DNA of 64,000 nucleotides, taken from NCBI GenBank assembly GCA_944333055.1, contig CALVKT010000052.1, forward strand, positions 50,756-114,755. The letters are read 5' to 3'. Numbering within the stretch: position 1 is the stretch's first letter; every line of letters begins with the position of its first letter. This DNA is from an uncultured Clostridia bacterium. Lineage in GTDB: Bacteria; Bacillota; Clostridia; Christensenellales; Aristaeellaceae. Positions 26,262 through 34,917 of this stretch are shown here, one piece after another. The position numbers were made by a program, and so were the translations under genes. The notes beneath the pieces were generated by a model. The model had not been told where the DNA came from. It ran no database searches and was given only the letters and a program-made list of their open reading frames with translations.

Positions 26262-27461
26262 CTATGTCCAGGGTTCTTTCACCATGAAGCAGGCGCATCC
26301 GGCGAAAAGGGCCAGCACGCCGCTCGCCAGCCAGATTGCCGTATAGCTGCCGGTGGCCGTGATGCTGATTCCGCCCAGCCATGCACTGAAAAAGCTTCCC
26401 AACTGATGAGCGACGAACAGAATCCCAAACAGCGTGCCGAGGGAGGAGGCGCCGAAGAGCTTTCCGGTCAGGCCGGATACCGGAGGCACCGTGGCCGCGC
26501 CGGTCAGGCCCAACAGCAGCGAGAACGCGGCGAAGGTGGGGATTGTTTTGGGCAGGATCAAAAAGCCGCCGATAATGAACATGCGGGATGTGAACGTGAC
26601 GCCGGCGATCCACTTCATCGGGAAACGGCTTCCGAGCGCGCCCATGATCATCGAGCCGATCATGGTCGTCAGCCCATAGAGGGAAAACAAATAGGATGCG
26701 GTGCTGTCGGCCAGGCCTGCGGAGGTCATGTTGGAGAACAGATGCGTTTCGATGATGGACATGTGAAAGCCGCAGGTAAAAAAGGCGAACAGAAGCAGAC
26801 CGTAGGACCGGGTGGAAAAAGCGGTTTTCAGCATCTGACCGACGCGGACCGCTCCGCCTTTCTCTGCTGCATCCGCCTCCTTTGCCCGCGACAACCAGAT
26901 TGAGATCGGAATCAGGCAGAGGACGGGAACGGCCAAAGCCATCATGCAGCCCCGGAGGCCGGAGTTTTCCAGCATCAGATTGATGACGGGCGACAGCACC
27001 ACGCTTCCCATGCCGCTGCTGGCGCTGACGATGCCGGACACGGCGGCGGCGGTCCTTTGCCCCAATATCGGCGTGACGGTGCCCATGATGATGCCAAAGG
27101 ACAATGCGCCGAAGCCGGCAGGCATCAGGAAACCGAAAAAGAGCATCAGGCTCCACAGGTCATGGCAGGCGGGGGTCATGATCAAGCCGGCCGCCACGAG
27201 GATCGTGCCAAGGCAGAGCACAAACGCATTTGTCTTTTTCAGCGCCAAAACGCCAAATACCGGCTGCATGACGCCGAACATCAGCTGTGCCACCGCGACT
27301 GCCAGGCTGACCGAATCATAGGTAAGACCGCTGTTCTCGATGATCCCGCCCAGCATGATGCCATAGTTGGAGCGAATCCCGCCGTTGAACGCATAGATCA
27401 GACAGGCCGCCGCCGCAACAAACAGGAGTCTCAGCCGATTCTCTCTTCTTTGCGCCGTCAT
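26262..27461 (-). CDS. Major facilitator superfamily transporter
   Basis: A 399-residue MFS protein with 12 predicted helices. The order of segments resembles the oxalate/formate antiporter and monocarboxylate groups (YAFNGGIRSNYGIML at about residues 23-37; GALSFGIIMGTVTPILGQR near 117-135). It overlaps the upstream DUF2000 gene by 4 bases (ATGA), so the two are co-transcribed. Both lie divergent from a LysR gene. The substrate is unknown. Codon choice is less GC-extreme than in the neighbours, hinting at later acquisition. Confidence 0.85.
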   Translation of the reverse strand: MTAQRRENRLRLLFVAAAACLIYAFNGGIRSNYGIMLGGIIENSGLTYDSVSLAVAVAQLMFGVMQPVFGVLALKKTNAFVLCLGTILVAAGLIMTPACHDLWSLMLFFGFLMPAGFGALSFGIIMGTVTPILGQRTAAAVSGIVSASSGMGSVVLSPVINLMLENSGLRGCMMALAVPVLCLIPISIWLSRAKEADAAEKGGAVRVGQMLKTAFSTRSYGLLLFAFFTCGFHMSIIETHLFSNMTSAGLADSTASYLFSLYGLTTMIGSMIMGALGSRFPMKWIAGVTFTSRMFIIGGFLILPKTIPTFAAFSLLLGLTGAATVPPVSGLTGKLFGASSLGTLFGILFVAHQLGSFFSAWLGGISITATGSYTAIWLASGVLALFAGCACFMVKEPWT

Positions 27462-27865
27462 CTGTGCATCACGATCCCTTTTGTCATCCGATCCAGAGGG
27501 TTCTTCGCCCCGCGAATCGCAACGCCGACGAGATCGAGTTCCGATGTGCGGCGCTTCATGATCTCCGCCCGATTGTCCTCGTCGTTGTAGGTGGAGAAGA
27601 GTTCTTTCGTGTAGATGGATACCGCCATGCCCTTTCCCATCGCCTTTTGCATGACCTCGGAGAGCTTTTCGGGCTCCGCCGACAGGATGACGATCGGCTG
27701 TTTGGACATCGGCAGATATTCCACGCCGTCCGCATCCACATAGGCGTCCCCGACGATATGCTGCGTGGCGGCAATGCCGCTGATCAGAAAAGCGGTCACG
27801 TTCAATTCCTGCCAGGGCTCCAGTCCCTCTCGAAGAATGACCTTGATTTTTGTATCCAATTCCAT
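27458..27865 (-). CDS. DUF2000 family protein
   Basis: A 135-residue protein with the DUF2000 signature: KIKVILREGLEPWQELNVTAFL at the N-terminus (residues 6-27, two strands/helices), then ISGIAATQHIVGDAY. The fold is related to peptidyl-tRNA hydrolase 2. Members are often found beside LysR/AraC regulators and transporters, as here. The start is behind GGAGGGG. Role unknown. Confidence 0.88.
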   Translation of the reverse strand: MELDTKIKVILREGLEPWQELNVTAFLISGIAATQHIVGDAYVDADGVEYLPMSKQPIVILSAEPEKLSEVMQKAMGKGMAVSIYTKELFSTYNDEDNRAEIMKRRTSELDLVGVAIRGAKNPLDRMTKGIVMHR

Positions 27866-27928
27866 TTGCCCCTCCTTGAAATCGCAGGCGTTTTGCTGTA
27901 TTATAAGCCCGAACGCATATGCAGTTAA

Positions 27929-27955
27929 ATTGAAAGTATCGAAGAGATATTCAAT
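27929..27955. promoter_or_regulatory. Candidate LysR operator between DUF2000 and the LysR gene
   Basis: ATTGAA (27929-27934) and TTCAAT (27950-27955) form an inverted repeat in the 118-base divergent gap. A minus-strand -10 (TATAAT, 27900-27905) lies beside it. AT content is clearly higher than in the surroundings. Confidence 0.4.
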
Positions 27956-27983
27956 ATGATTGAATCATCGGGAGGGGCGCCGG

Positions 27984-28882
27984 ATGGAACTCAAGTATCT
28001 TGCGACCGTCAGAAAAATCATCGAGACGGGCAGCTATCAGAAGGCGGCGGCAGCCTTGAACTATGCCAGTCCACCATCACGTTTCAGGTCGGGCAGCTGG
28101 AACAGGAATTTGGGGCGCGGCTGTTCGAGCGCAGCGGCAGCACCATGGTGCTGACACAAGCCGGAAAAGAGCTGCTGCCGTTTATGGATAAGGTGCTCGA
28201 CAGCGTCGATGCCCTGAATGCGTATTGCAGGCAGCGGGATGGGCTTCAGGGGACATTGACGATTGCCGCCCCGGAATCTCTGGTCACGTATCAGCTTCAA
28301 AATGTGCTCAAAAGGTTTAAGGAACAGGCGCCGGACGTCAAGTTGTGCCTGAAATGCATGAATTGCTTTGCCATCCATGATACGCTGTGCGGCAGCGATG
28401 TGGATATCGCCATCCATTACGATGTGGGGACGTATCCAAAGCGCGTCGCCGTCACGCCGCTCAAGCGCTTTTCGCTTGTGCTCATTGGATCTGCGCAGCT
28501 CTCGGCAAGCGACCGCGATTTCATGACACAGGGACAGGAGAAGCCGCTTTGCAACATCCTGAACGACCCCGATGCGGCATCGCTCAAGATGTTCCAGCAG
28601 TATATGCGCAGCAAGTCGATCACGCTGAAGAGCAGCCTGGAGGTATGGAGCATCGAGGCCATCAAGCGAAGCGTGATGAGCAATTTGGGCATAGCGTTTC
28701 TTCCGAGGTTTACGGTAGAAAGCGAACTCAGATCGGGCGAGCTGATCGAGATGTCCACCGACATCGAGAAGCCGGAAATGACCGCCATTTGCGCGTATCA
28801 GAAGGGGCGCTGGAAAAGCCCTGCCATGGCGCTGTTTTTGCAGATTCTCTCGGAGGAATTTCCGCCGAACGCCTCCGAATGA
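27984..28882 (+). pseudogene. LysR family regulator with a one-base frameshift
   Basis: The HTH starts at ATG 27984 behind GGGAGG: MELKYLATVRKIIETGSYQ, then AAAALNYA. At about 28066-28070 the frame is lost. The following frame continues exactly where homology expects, QSTITFQVGQLEQEFGARLF, and runs as a normal LysR effector domain to 28882. One base is missing (AACTATGC-CAGTCC). Restoring it would give about 300 residues, the family length. This is either a true pseudogene or a sequencing error. It would regulate the divergent DUF2000-MFS pair. Confidence 0.8.
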
Positions 28883-29113
28883 CGCTGAGGCCCGCTCCCT
28901 GCGGTGCCATGGCGAAACCGGGCCGCGCCGGCACGCCTGCCGTTCTCCCGATGGCGGCGACGGCCGTTGCAAGCACATCCATACCATGCCGTTTCGTCGC
29001 CCGGCGCATCATCGCGTGAGATGTAAGCCTCAGACAGAAATCGGCAACCCGTCCATCATGTCCGTGTGGCAGAGAGCCCCTTCTCGCCGCACGGCCTTTT
29101 TATGAAGCCGAAA
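28883..29113. other. Intergenic stretch without a recognised gene
   Basis: It lies between the convergent LysR and AI-2E fragments. I see no ribosome site with a credible frame. The right end is bounded by a minus-strand terminator. Confidence 0.4.
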
Positions 29114-29138
29114 GAAAAAATGCCCCCCGAAGGAGGCA
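29114..29138 (-). terminator. Terminator downstream of the AI-2E fragment
   Basis: On the minus strand TGCCTCC-TTCG-GGGGGCA is followed by TTTTTTC. It probably ends the metK transcript. Confidence 0.75.
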
Positions 29139-29166
29139 AGCAAACGGCTTCACATGGACGAAAGGA

Positions 29167-29460
29167 CCATTCCAGCACCTGTCCGGAGATAAAGTTGGAA
29201 AAGATGCGGGTGATTTTTCGCGCATAGGCAATGCTTGTGTCCGCCCTCGCCGGCGGCGCAAACGCATACAGCGCCGTCTTCGCCTGCTCGGCCAGCCTTT
29301 CCTTCTGGCTGACGACCGTGAAGGCGATCACCAACGCAAAGATCATGCTGAACATCTGCCCAAAGACAGAGAACGCCGCCGAGAGGATCGCATTGATTTG
29401 CTGGCTTGCATAGGTGGAATGGCTCTGAAAGAAACCGGCTACTTGTTTTGCGTGTTTCAC
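29167..29460 (-). pseudogene. AI-2E family transporter, internal fragment
   Basis: About 98 residues match the middle of AI-2E/PerM-type membrane proteins: a hydrophobic helix MFSMIFALVIAFTVVSQKERL, then LYAFAPPARADTSIAYARKI and FSNFISGQVLEW. Family members have 330-400 residues. The N-terminal 150 and all C-terminal helices are missing, and an unrelated tail leads to a stop at 29056. It lies 23 bases after the metK stop, so it is dead DNA at the end of that operon. Confidence 0.65.
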
Positions 29461-29483
29461 CGTATCTCTCTGAGGCTGCGTGT

Positions 29484-30662
29484 TTACCGCGCAAGAAGGC
29501 TTTGGGCGGAAGCCAGCAGGTCTTCATCCAGTTCCTCCCAGGGGCGCTGCGCCGTCGCCCCGCCGAAATGCCCGTAGGCGGCGTTGGCGCAGTAGATCGG
29601 CCTGCGCAGCTTCAGCTTGCGGATGATGGCTGCCGGACGAAGATCAAAATGCGCGCAAACCCATTGCTCAATGGCTTCATCGGCGGCCTTGCCCGTGCCA
29701 AATGTATCCACGAAGACGGAGAGCGGCTGTGCCACGCCGATGGCGTAGCTCACCTGCACTTCGCATCTATCCGCCAGCCCCGCGCAGACCACATGCTTGG
29801 CGATGTATCGGGTCATATAGGCCGCGGAACGGTCCACCTTCGTCGGATCTTTGCCGGAGAGCGCGCCGCCGCCGTTGCGGGCATATCCGCCGTAGGTATC
29901 GGCGATGATCTTGCGTCCGGTCAGGCCCGTATCCGCCGCAGGGCCGCCGATCACAAAGCGGCCCGTGGGGTTGATGTACAGGCGCGCGTCCGGCATGAAA
30001 CACTTCTCCGGGATGACCTTGCGGATCAGCTCGCGCTCGATGTCCCTGCGCAGCGTCTCCATGTCCACATCGGGGTCGTGCTGCGCAGAGACGACGACGG
30101 CAGACACGCCGACGGGCGCGCCGCCGTCATAGGCGACCGTCACCTGCGCCTTGCCGTCCGGGCGCAGATACGGCAGCTTGCCGCTCTTGCGCAGATCGGC
30201 CAGGCCTCGCGTCAGCGCCTGGGCGCAGCACAGCGCCAGCGGCATGGCATCGGGCGTCTCACGGCAGGCGTAGCCGAACATCATGCCCTGATCGCCCGCG
30301 CCCAGTTCCGCCGTCTCCTCTTCCCGGCTCTCCCACGCGCGATTGACGCCCATGGCGATATCCGGAGACTGCGCGTGGAGCGTGCTGGAGAACTGGCAGC
30401 GGTCCGTAAACCCGTATTCCGGTTCCGTGTAGCCGATTTCGCGGATCACCGACCGGGCGCAGGCTTCGTAATCCACCTGTGCGGCGGATGTGATTTCGCC
30501 CATCACATGCACGGCGCCCGGCTCCACCGTGACCTCGCAGGCGCATCGGCTCATGGGGTCCTGCGCCAGCAGCGCATCGAGAATGCGGTCGGCGATCTGG
30601 TCGCAGATCTTGTCAGGATGACCTTCCGTAACGGATTCGGAGGTCAGGTAGCGAAGACTCAT
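29484..30662 (-). CDS. metK: S-adenosylmethionine synthetase
   Basis: A 392-residue MetK with start ATG 30662 behind AAGGAGGAA. Signature blocks are ESVTEGHPDKICDQIADRIL at the N-terminus (residues 8-27), the GAGDQGMMFGYA ATP motif near 117-128, and GGGALSGKDPTKVDRSAAY near 259-277. It makes SAM from methionine and ATP in the cytosol. The gene follows an HdeD-like gene by 50 bases. No SAM riboswitch is visible in that gap. Confidence 0.97.
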   Translation of the reverse strand: MSLRYLTSESVTEGHPDKICDQIADRILDALLAQDPMSRCACEVTVEPGAVHVMGEITSAAQVDYEACARSVIREIGYTEPEYGFTDRCQFSSTLHAQSPDIAMGVNRAWESREEETAELGAGDQGMMFGYACRETPDAMPLALCCAQALTRGLADLRKSGKLPYLRPDGKAQVTVAYDGGAPVGVSAVVVSAQHDPDVDMETLRRDIERELIRKVIPEKCFMPDARLYINPTGRFVIGGPAADTGLTGRKIIADTYGGYARNGGGALSGKDPTKVDRSAAYMTRYIAKHVVCAGLADRCEVQVSYAIGVAQPLSVFVDTFGTGKAADEAIEQWVCAHFDLRPAAIIRKLKLRRPIYCANAAYGHFGGATAQRPWEELDEDLLASAQSLLAR

Positions 30663-30712
30663 GGGTTCCTCCTTGGTTTGAGGCAGTCGCAGAAGAGCCG
30701 CAGAAGCGCCCT

Positions 30713-31243
30713 TCATCGGGTTGCAGTGACGATGGCGGCGGCGTCTACGACCGCTTCCACGATCAGCGCGATGCCGATAAACGTCCACATCGCGGCGGTA
30801 GACGCAAAGGGATTGGCGAACACAAGGATCGCCAGCGCCGTGGCAAGGATGGCGCTGATCAGCGACACGTACCAGCGATTGACGCCATTGCGGCGCGCAT
30901 CCGCCGCCCACTGGATCTTGTCAAAGGCGGTCACCAGAATGAACACGCCGTAGAACATGCTCAGAATCGGGAAGGCGGCGATGAACCAGCTGGAACGGAA
31001 CACGCAGAACAGGCCGCAGCAGGTCAGCGCAAGGCCCTTGGCCAGCCGGCCGCTGCCGCTGACCCCCTTGGGCTCCTGAAAATAGGCGCGTATGCTGACG
31101 ATGCCCTGAAGGACAAAGGTTATGCCGAGAATCACAATGACCGTTCGCGTCAGGCCGACCGGGTTGATCAGCAGCAGGATGCCGATGATCAGCTCCAGCG
31201 CGCACACGAACCAGTTCTGGCTGCGAATGCTCTCACTTTTCAT
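30713..31243 (-). CDS. HdeD/DUF308 family membrane protein
   Basis: A 176-residue protein with six short membrane helices in pairs, as in HdeD: LELIIGILLLINPVG near residues 16-30, GITFVLQGIVSI and ALAILVFANPF. HdeD is linked to acid resistance in E. coli; the role in Firmicutes is unknown. It starts behind GAAAGGAAG, 16 bases after the DegV gene ends, so DegV, this gene and metK may share a transcript. Confidence 0.82.
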   Translation of the reverse strand: MKSESIRSQNWFVCALELIIGILLLINPVGLTRTVIVILGITFVLQGIVSIRAYFQEPKGVSGSGRLAKGLALTCCGLFCVFRSSWFIAAFPILSMFYGVFILVTAFDKIQWAADARRNGVNRWYVSLISAILATALAILVFANPFASTAAMWTFIGIALIVEAVVDAAAIVTATR

Positions 31244-31259
31244 GGATATTCTTCCTTTC

Positions 31260-32129
31260 TCATCGGTTGTTTCCCCAGTAGATCAGCGCCAGCATGCCCG
31301 GTCCGGTGTGCGTGCCGATGACGGGGCCGATCTGGGTCACATGCACCTCCGCTTCCGGGAAGTGCGCGCAGACGGCGTCCGCGAGCATGCCGGCCGCCTC
31401 CTGGTCATCGCCGTGGCCGATGACGACCCGGCTGCTGACCTCCTTCATCCAGCCCTGCTCCATGAGCGCGATCTGCTCGGCGATGGCTTTGCGCCTGCCG
31501 CGCGGCTTTTTCATCACGGCCAGTTTGCCCTGCTCGTCCACATGCAGCAGCGGCTTGATGTTGAGCATGCTGCCCACGGCGGCGGAGGCGGCGGACACCC
31601 GGCCGCCGTGCTTGAGATGCTCAAACGTGTCCACCGTGAACCAGTGGCAGATCTTGAGCCTGTTCTGCTGTGCCCACGCGGCCAGCGTGTCGATGTCCAT
31701 GCCCTCACGCTGCTTTCGCGCAGCCTCGCAGACGAGGAAGCCCTCGCCGACGGAAGCGCAAAGCGTGTCGATACAGATCAGCTTGCGTTCGGGATAGCGC
31801 GCCCGCAATTCTTCCATGCACAGGCGCGCGTTGTTCAGGCTGCCCGACATGCCGGACGAGAAACCCAGATAGAGCACGTCGAGTCCGCTTTGAAGCGCCG
31901 GTTCAAAGGCGTTTGCGTATGCGACCGGGTTGATCTGGGCGGTGGAGGCAAACCGGCCCGCGCGCTGCATGGCATAAAAGCCGGATGCCGTCAGCCGCCC
32001 CTTTCGCCCGTACACGTAGTTTTCCTCGCCGATCGCAACCTCCATGGGGATGATCTCTATGTCGGGGAGCACCCGCAGCATGCTGTCGCAGACGTCCGCC
32101 GTCGCATCCGTGAAGATCTGATATAACAA
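31260..32129 (-). CDS. DegV family fatty-acid-binding protein
   Basis: A 289-residue DegV protein with TTG start (TTGTTATATCAG) and a weak ribosome site. Visible features are IFTDATADV at the N-terminus, FASTAQINPVAYANAFEP near residues 80-97 and the GFSSGMSGSLNNAR block near 108-121. The binding-cleft TVDTFEHLKHGGRVSA lies near 166-181. DegV (FakB-type) proteins hold a single fatty acid and hand it to a kinase (FakA). No fakA is nearby, so the link with exogenous fatty-acid use is inference. Confidence 0.9.
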   Translation of the reverse strand: MLYQIFTDATADVCDSMLRVLPDIEIIPMEVAIGEENYVYGRKGRLTASGFYAMQRAGRFASTAQINPVAYANAFEPALQSGLDVLYLGFSSGMSGSLNNARLCMEELRARYPERKLICIDTLCASVGEGFLVCEAARKQREGMDIDTLAAWAQQNRLKICHWFTVDTFEHLKHGGRVSAASAAVGSMLNIKPLLHVDEQGKLAVMKKPRGRRKAIAEQIALMEQGWMKEVSSRVVIGHGDDQEAAGMLADAVCAHFPEAEVHVTQIGPVIGTHTGPGMLALIYWGNNR

Positions 32130-32370
32130 AATCGCCCGTCTCTTTCAAGCCGCCTGCGCGGGATGGGATGGGGACAAAAATGCGAAAGTGTCCAAAATGA
32201 CGACATATTCCTGAATTTGTATAACCGTGCGGCGGCATCCAAAGGCTGTCCCGGGGCACGGACTGCGCCGATTTCGATCATGCTCGCGCATCGCCATGCG
32301 GCGGTTCTCGATGGCATGGGCTTCGCCCTCCATCTTTCGCCGTACAGCCCCGGCCGTCTTGCGCGCGCAG
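32130..32370. other. Intergenic stretch, leader of the DegV gene
   Basis: No gene is seen. The part near 32165-32230 is AT-richer and should carry the minus-strand promoter of the DegV gene; I cannot pick a clear -35/-10 pair. Confidence 0.4.
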
Positions 32371-32408
32371 AAAAGGGCGCCGGCCGGCTCTTTTGCCGGT
32401 CGGCGCCC
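32371..32408 (-). terminator. Terminator of the small anchored protein gene
   Basis: A 14-bp stem GGGCGCCGGCCGGC / GCCGGTCGGCGCCC with TTTT on the minus strand lies just after the stop at 32419. Confidence 0.8.
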
Positions 32409-32418
32409 GTTCGTCTGC

Positions 32419-33021
32419 TCACTTCACAATCGCGATCGCGTTCATCTGCGGCGGCATGGACAGCGTGGAAACCGCCGTCGTGTAGGCGGTGATCACATCG
32501 CCCACGGCAAGCTGCGGCGCGTCCTGCGGCAGCGTCAGCACGACTTCACCGCTCTCGCCCCGGTCAACCGTCACGCGGCCCTCTTCCACCGCCGTCACGG
32601 TGCCCTTCACCTCGTAGACGCCGATGTGCAGCGCGGTGATCTGCGCGGGCAGGGAGCGGGTCATCTTGCCGTCAAAGCGGACGATCGCCACCTGACCGAC
32701 GGACAGCGTCTCCACGCCATCGAGCATCGTGTCGTCGGTCAGGTTCGCCTGCACCTGCCCCTGCTCGCCCGCGTCCAGCAGCACGTATTCCTCCGTGACC
32801 TCGACGATCGTGCCGGTCAGCTCCACGGCCGTCTCGGCGCTGTCCGCTCCCTCTTCCACCTGCAGCACGGCCGTCGGGCCGTCTTCGGCGATGTTGTCCG
32901 TCTGCTGCACGGCCTGCTCTTGCGTCTCAGCCGTGCGCACGCCGCTCACCGCATGATAAGCCACGGCGGCAACCGCCACAATCACAATCACCAGCAGCAA
33001 AGCGATGATCATCTTCTTCAT
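32419..33021 (-). CDS. Hypothetical membrane-anchored protein with repeated OB-like beta segments
   Basis: A 200-residue protein. ATG 33021 lies 9 bases after AAGGAGG. One N-terminal membrane helix (residues 3-23) is followed by an acidic extracellular part. Two repeats have alternating strands such as VELTGTIVEVTEEYVLLD (about 67-84) and VKGTVTAVEEGRVTVD (about 137-152). The pattern resembles small OB-fold/DUF3221-type proteins. I do not recognise a specific family and cannot give a function. Confidence 0.6.
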   Translation of the reverse strand: MKKMIIALLLVIVIVAVAAVAYHAVSGVRTAETQEQAVQQTDNIAEDGPTAVLQVEEGADSAETAVELTGTIVEVTEEYVLLDAGEQGQVQANLTDDTMLDGVETLSVGQVAIVRFDGKMTRSLPAQITALHIGVYEVKGTVTAVEEGRVTVDRGESGEVVLTLPQDAPQLAVGDVITAYTTAVSTLSMPPQMNAIAIVK

Positions 33022-33105
33022 CGTCAAATTCCTCCTTGTTTCCTCTCCGTCTTCATCGACAGGTGCATATTAGACGCGGCACACAGGCAATTTCTTCCCG
33101 GCCGC

Positions 33106-33150
33106 GCAAAAAAATCGCCGAAAGGCCGTGAGCAGCCCTCCGGCGGCCGT
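33106..33150 (-). terminator. Terminator of the FAD oxidoreductase gene
   Basis: On the minus strand a GCCGCCGGAGG...CCTTTCGGCG hairpin is followed by ATTTTTTTG, just after the stop at 33156. Confidence 0.7.
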
Positions 33151-33155
33151 CGCGT

Positions 33156-34526
33156 TTATCGTTCCGCAATCGCGCGCGCGACATGCACGCCGCTGGCGGA
33201 AGCATGGGACAGCGAATGTGTGATGCCGCTGCCGTCGCCGATGATGTACAGGCCCGGATAGCGGCTCTCCAGCCGCTCGTTGACCGCGACCTCCATGTTG
33301 TAGAACTTGACCTCCACGCCGTAGAGCAGCGTGTCGTCGTTCGCGGTGCCGGGCGCGACCTTGTCCAGCGCGTAGATCATCTCAATGATGCCGTCGAGGA
33401 TTCGCTTGGGCAGCACGAGGCTCAGGTCGCCGGGCGTCGCATGCAGCGTCGGCGTGAGGAAGGACTCGCGGATGCGGTCGGCATTGCTGCGCCGCCCGCG
33501 GATGAGATCGCCGAATCGCTGCACGATCACGCCGCCGCCGAGCATGTTGCTCAGCCGCGCGATGCTCTCGCCGTATCCGTTGCTGTCCTTGAACGGCTCG
33601 GAGAAGTGCTTGGCCACCAGCAGCGCAAAGTTGGTGTTCTCCGTCTGGCGGGCCGGGTCTTCATAGCTGTGGCCGTTGACGGTGATGATGCCGTTCGTGT
33701 TCTCGTTGACGACCGCGCCGCGCGGGTTCATGCAGAACGTGCGCACCAGATCGCCGTACTTTTCCGTGCGGTAGACGATCTTGCTCTCGTAGAGCTCGTC
33801 CGTCAGGTGGGAGAAGACCTCCGCCGGCAGCTCCACGCGCACGCCGATGTCCACGCGGTTGCTCCTGGTGGGAATGTCCATCTCCCGGCACACGCGCTCC
33901 ATCCACTTGCTGCCGATGCGCCCCACGGAGACCACGCAGTCCCGGCAGGCATACGCCGCATCCGCCGTGCGCACCGCGTAGCCGCCCGCATCCTGCGCCA
34001 CGTGCTCCACCGGCGTATCGAAGTAGAAATCGACCTTGTCCTTGAGTTCGGCGTAGAGATTCGTGAGCACCACGTAGTTGATGTCCGTGCCCAGGTGGCG
34101 CACCGAGGCGTTGAGCAGGTGCAGGTTGTTCTGGATGCACACCTTCTTGAACTTCGTGCCCGCGGTGGAATAGAGCTTCGTGCCCGCGCCGCCGTAGCGC
34201 ATGTTGATCTCGTCCACGTAGTGCATCAGCTCCAGCGCGCGGCTCTTGCCGATGTACTCGTAGAGCGTGCCGCCGAAGTCGTTGGTGATGTTGTATTTGC
34301 CGTCCGAGAACGCGCCCGCGCCGCCGAAGCCGCTCATGATCGAGCAGCTCTTGCAGCCGACGCAGCCCTTGATCTTCTCGCCGTCGATCGGGCAGCGGCG
34401 CTTCTCCAGCGCGTGGCCCGCCTCAAAGACCGCAATCTTCAATTCCGGCCTGCGCCGCGTCAGCTCATAGGCGGTATAGATGCCGCCCGGCCCCGCGCCG
34501 ATGACGATGACGTCGTAATGCTTCAT
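33156..34526 (-). CDS. FAD-dependent oxidoreductase (COG2509-like)
   Basis: A 456-residue flavoprotein with start ATG 34526 behind AGGAGGAAA. The N-terminal dinucleotide motif is VIVIGAGPGGIYTAYEL (residues 6-22). A CPIDGEKIKGCVGCKSC segment with four cysteines follows near 45-61, then SGFGGAGAFSDGKYN. The C-terminus has YPGLYIIGDGSGITHSLSHA, a FAD-binding GD motif. This matches the uncharacterised COG2509 dehydrogenases of anaerobes. The substrate is unknown. The gene is preceded by a structured leader with a terminator (34563-34754), so expression is probably controlled by attenuation. Confidence 0.87.
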   Translation of the reverse strand: MKHYDVIVIGAGPGGIYTAYELTRRRPELKIAVFEAGHALEKRRCPIDGEKIKGCVGCKSCSIMSGFGGAGAFSDGKYNITNDFGGTLYEYIGKSRALELMHYVDEINMRYGGAGTKLYSTAGTKFKKVCIQNNLHLLNASVRHLGTDINYVVLTNLYAELKDKVDFYFDTPVEHVAQDAGGYAVRTADAAYACRDCVVSVGRIGSKWMERVCREMDIPTRSNRVDIGVRVELPAEVFSHLTDELYESKIVYRTEKYGDLVRTFCMNPRGAVVNENTNGIITVNGHSYEDPARQTENTNFALLVAKHFSEPFKDSNGYGESIARLSNMLGGGVIVQRFGDLIRGRRSNADRIRESFLTPTLHATPGDLSLVLPKRILDGIIEMIYALDKVAPGTANDDTLLYGVEVKFYNMEVAVNERLESRYPGLYIIGDGSGITHSLSHASASGVHVARAIAER

Positions 34527-34562
34527 TGCGATTTCCTCCTGTGACCTGTGCGGTTTTGCCTG

Positions 34563-34754
34563 AAAAAAGCTCTTTTGTGCGCCAAAAGAGCCGTCTTGAC
34601 AGAACATCTCCGATTTCGCACACGCAAGCCGCCGCGATATCGGCTCAGAGAATGATTCGACGTGCGCGCGGGAAATCCTCTTCGTTTCCGCAAAATCCGA
34701 GCGGCAGCGAGACCGCGGCCGGCGCTCATGGCATCCCTCTCGCGTTGAGCCGAT
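34563..34754 (-). promoter_or_regulatory. Riboswitch-like leader: closed multihelix domain followed by a terminator
   Basis: Reading the minus strand, ATCGGCTCA (34754-34746) pairs perfectly with TGAGCCGAT (34647-34639), closing a 98-base domain. Inside are GAGCG/CGCTC and GCGGAAA/TTTCCCGC hairpins. About 45 bases further on is an intrinsic terminator: GCTCTTTT / AAAAGAGC with TTTTTT (34592-34563). It ends about 37 bases before the ATG of the FAD oxidoreductase. A TATGAT -10-like box lies at 34779-34774. I compared it mentally with common classes (SAM, FMN, TPP, lysine, glycine, guanidine, cobalamin) and find no match. Confidence 0.5.
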
Positions 34755-34876
34755 TTGTGCTGCGGATTGTTTCATCATATAGCAGCAAGACCTGAACACA
34801 TTCCGTTTTTGCAACGCGCCTCCGGCGCATACCGTGCACAGCAGAATGTGCCGAAACGGCATGGTGAAAAGCATCG

Positions 34877-34916
34877 CCGGCAGGCCGTACTTCCCGGTGC
34901 CTGCCGGCGTTTTTGC
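34877..34916. terminator. Hairpin after the SLOG gene
   Basis: Stem GCCGGCAGG / CCTGCCGGC with a long loop. The better T-run (GTTTTTG) is on the plus strand. On the minus strand it immediately follows the SLOG-family stop at 34918. Confidence 0.6.
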
Positions 34917-34917
34917 G

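Noticed and set aside
30663..30712. SAM riboswitch upstream of metK
   Set aside because: Only 50 bases separate metK from the preceding gene and no riboswitch core is present.
34877..34916. Plus-strand small RNA ending at the hairpin with GTTTTTG
   Set aside because: The T-run favours the plus strand, but I see no convincing plus-strand promoter upstream; a terminator for the minus-strand SLOG gene explains it.
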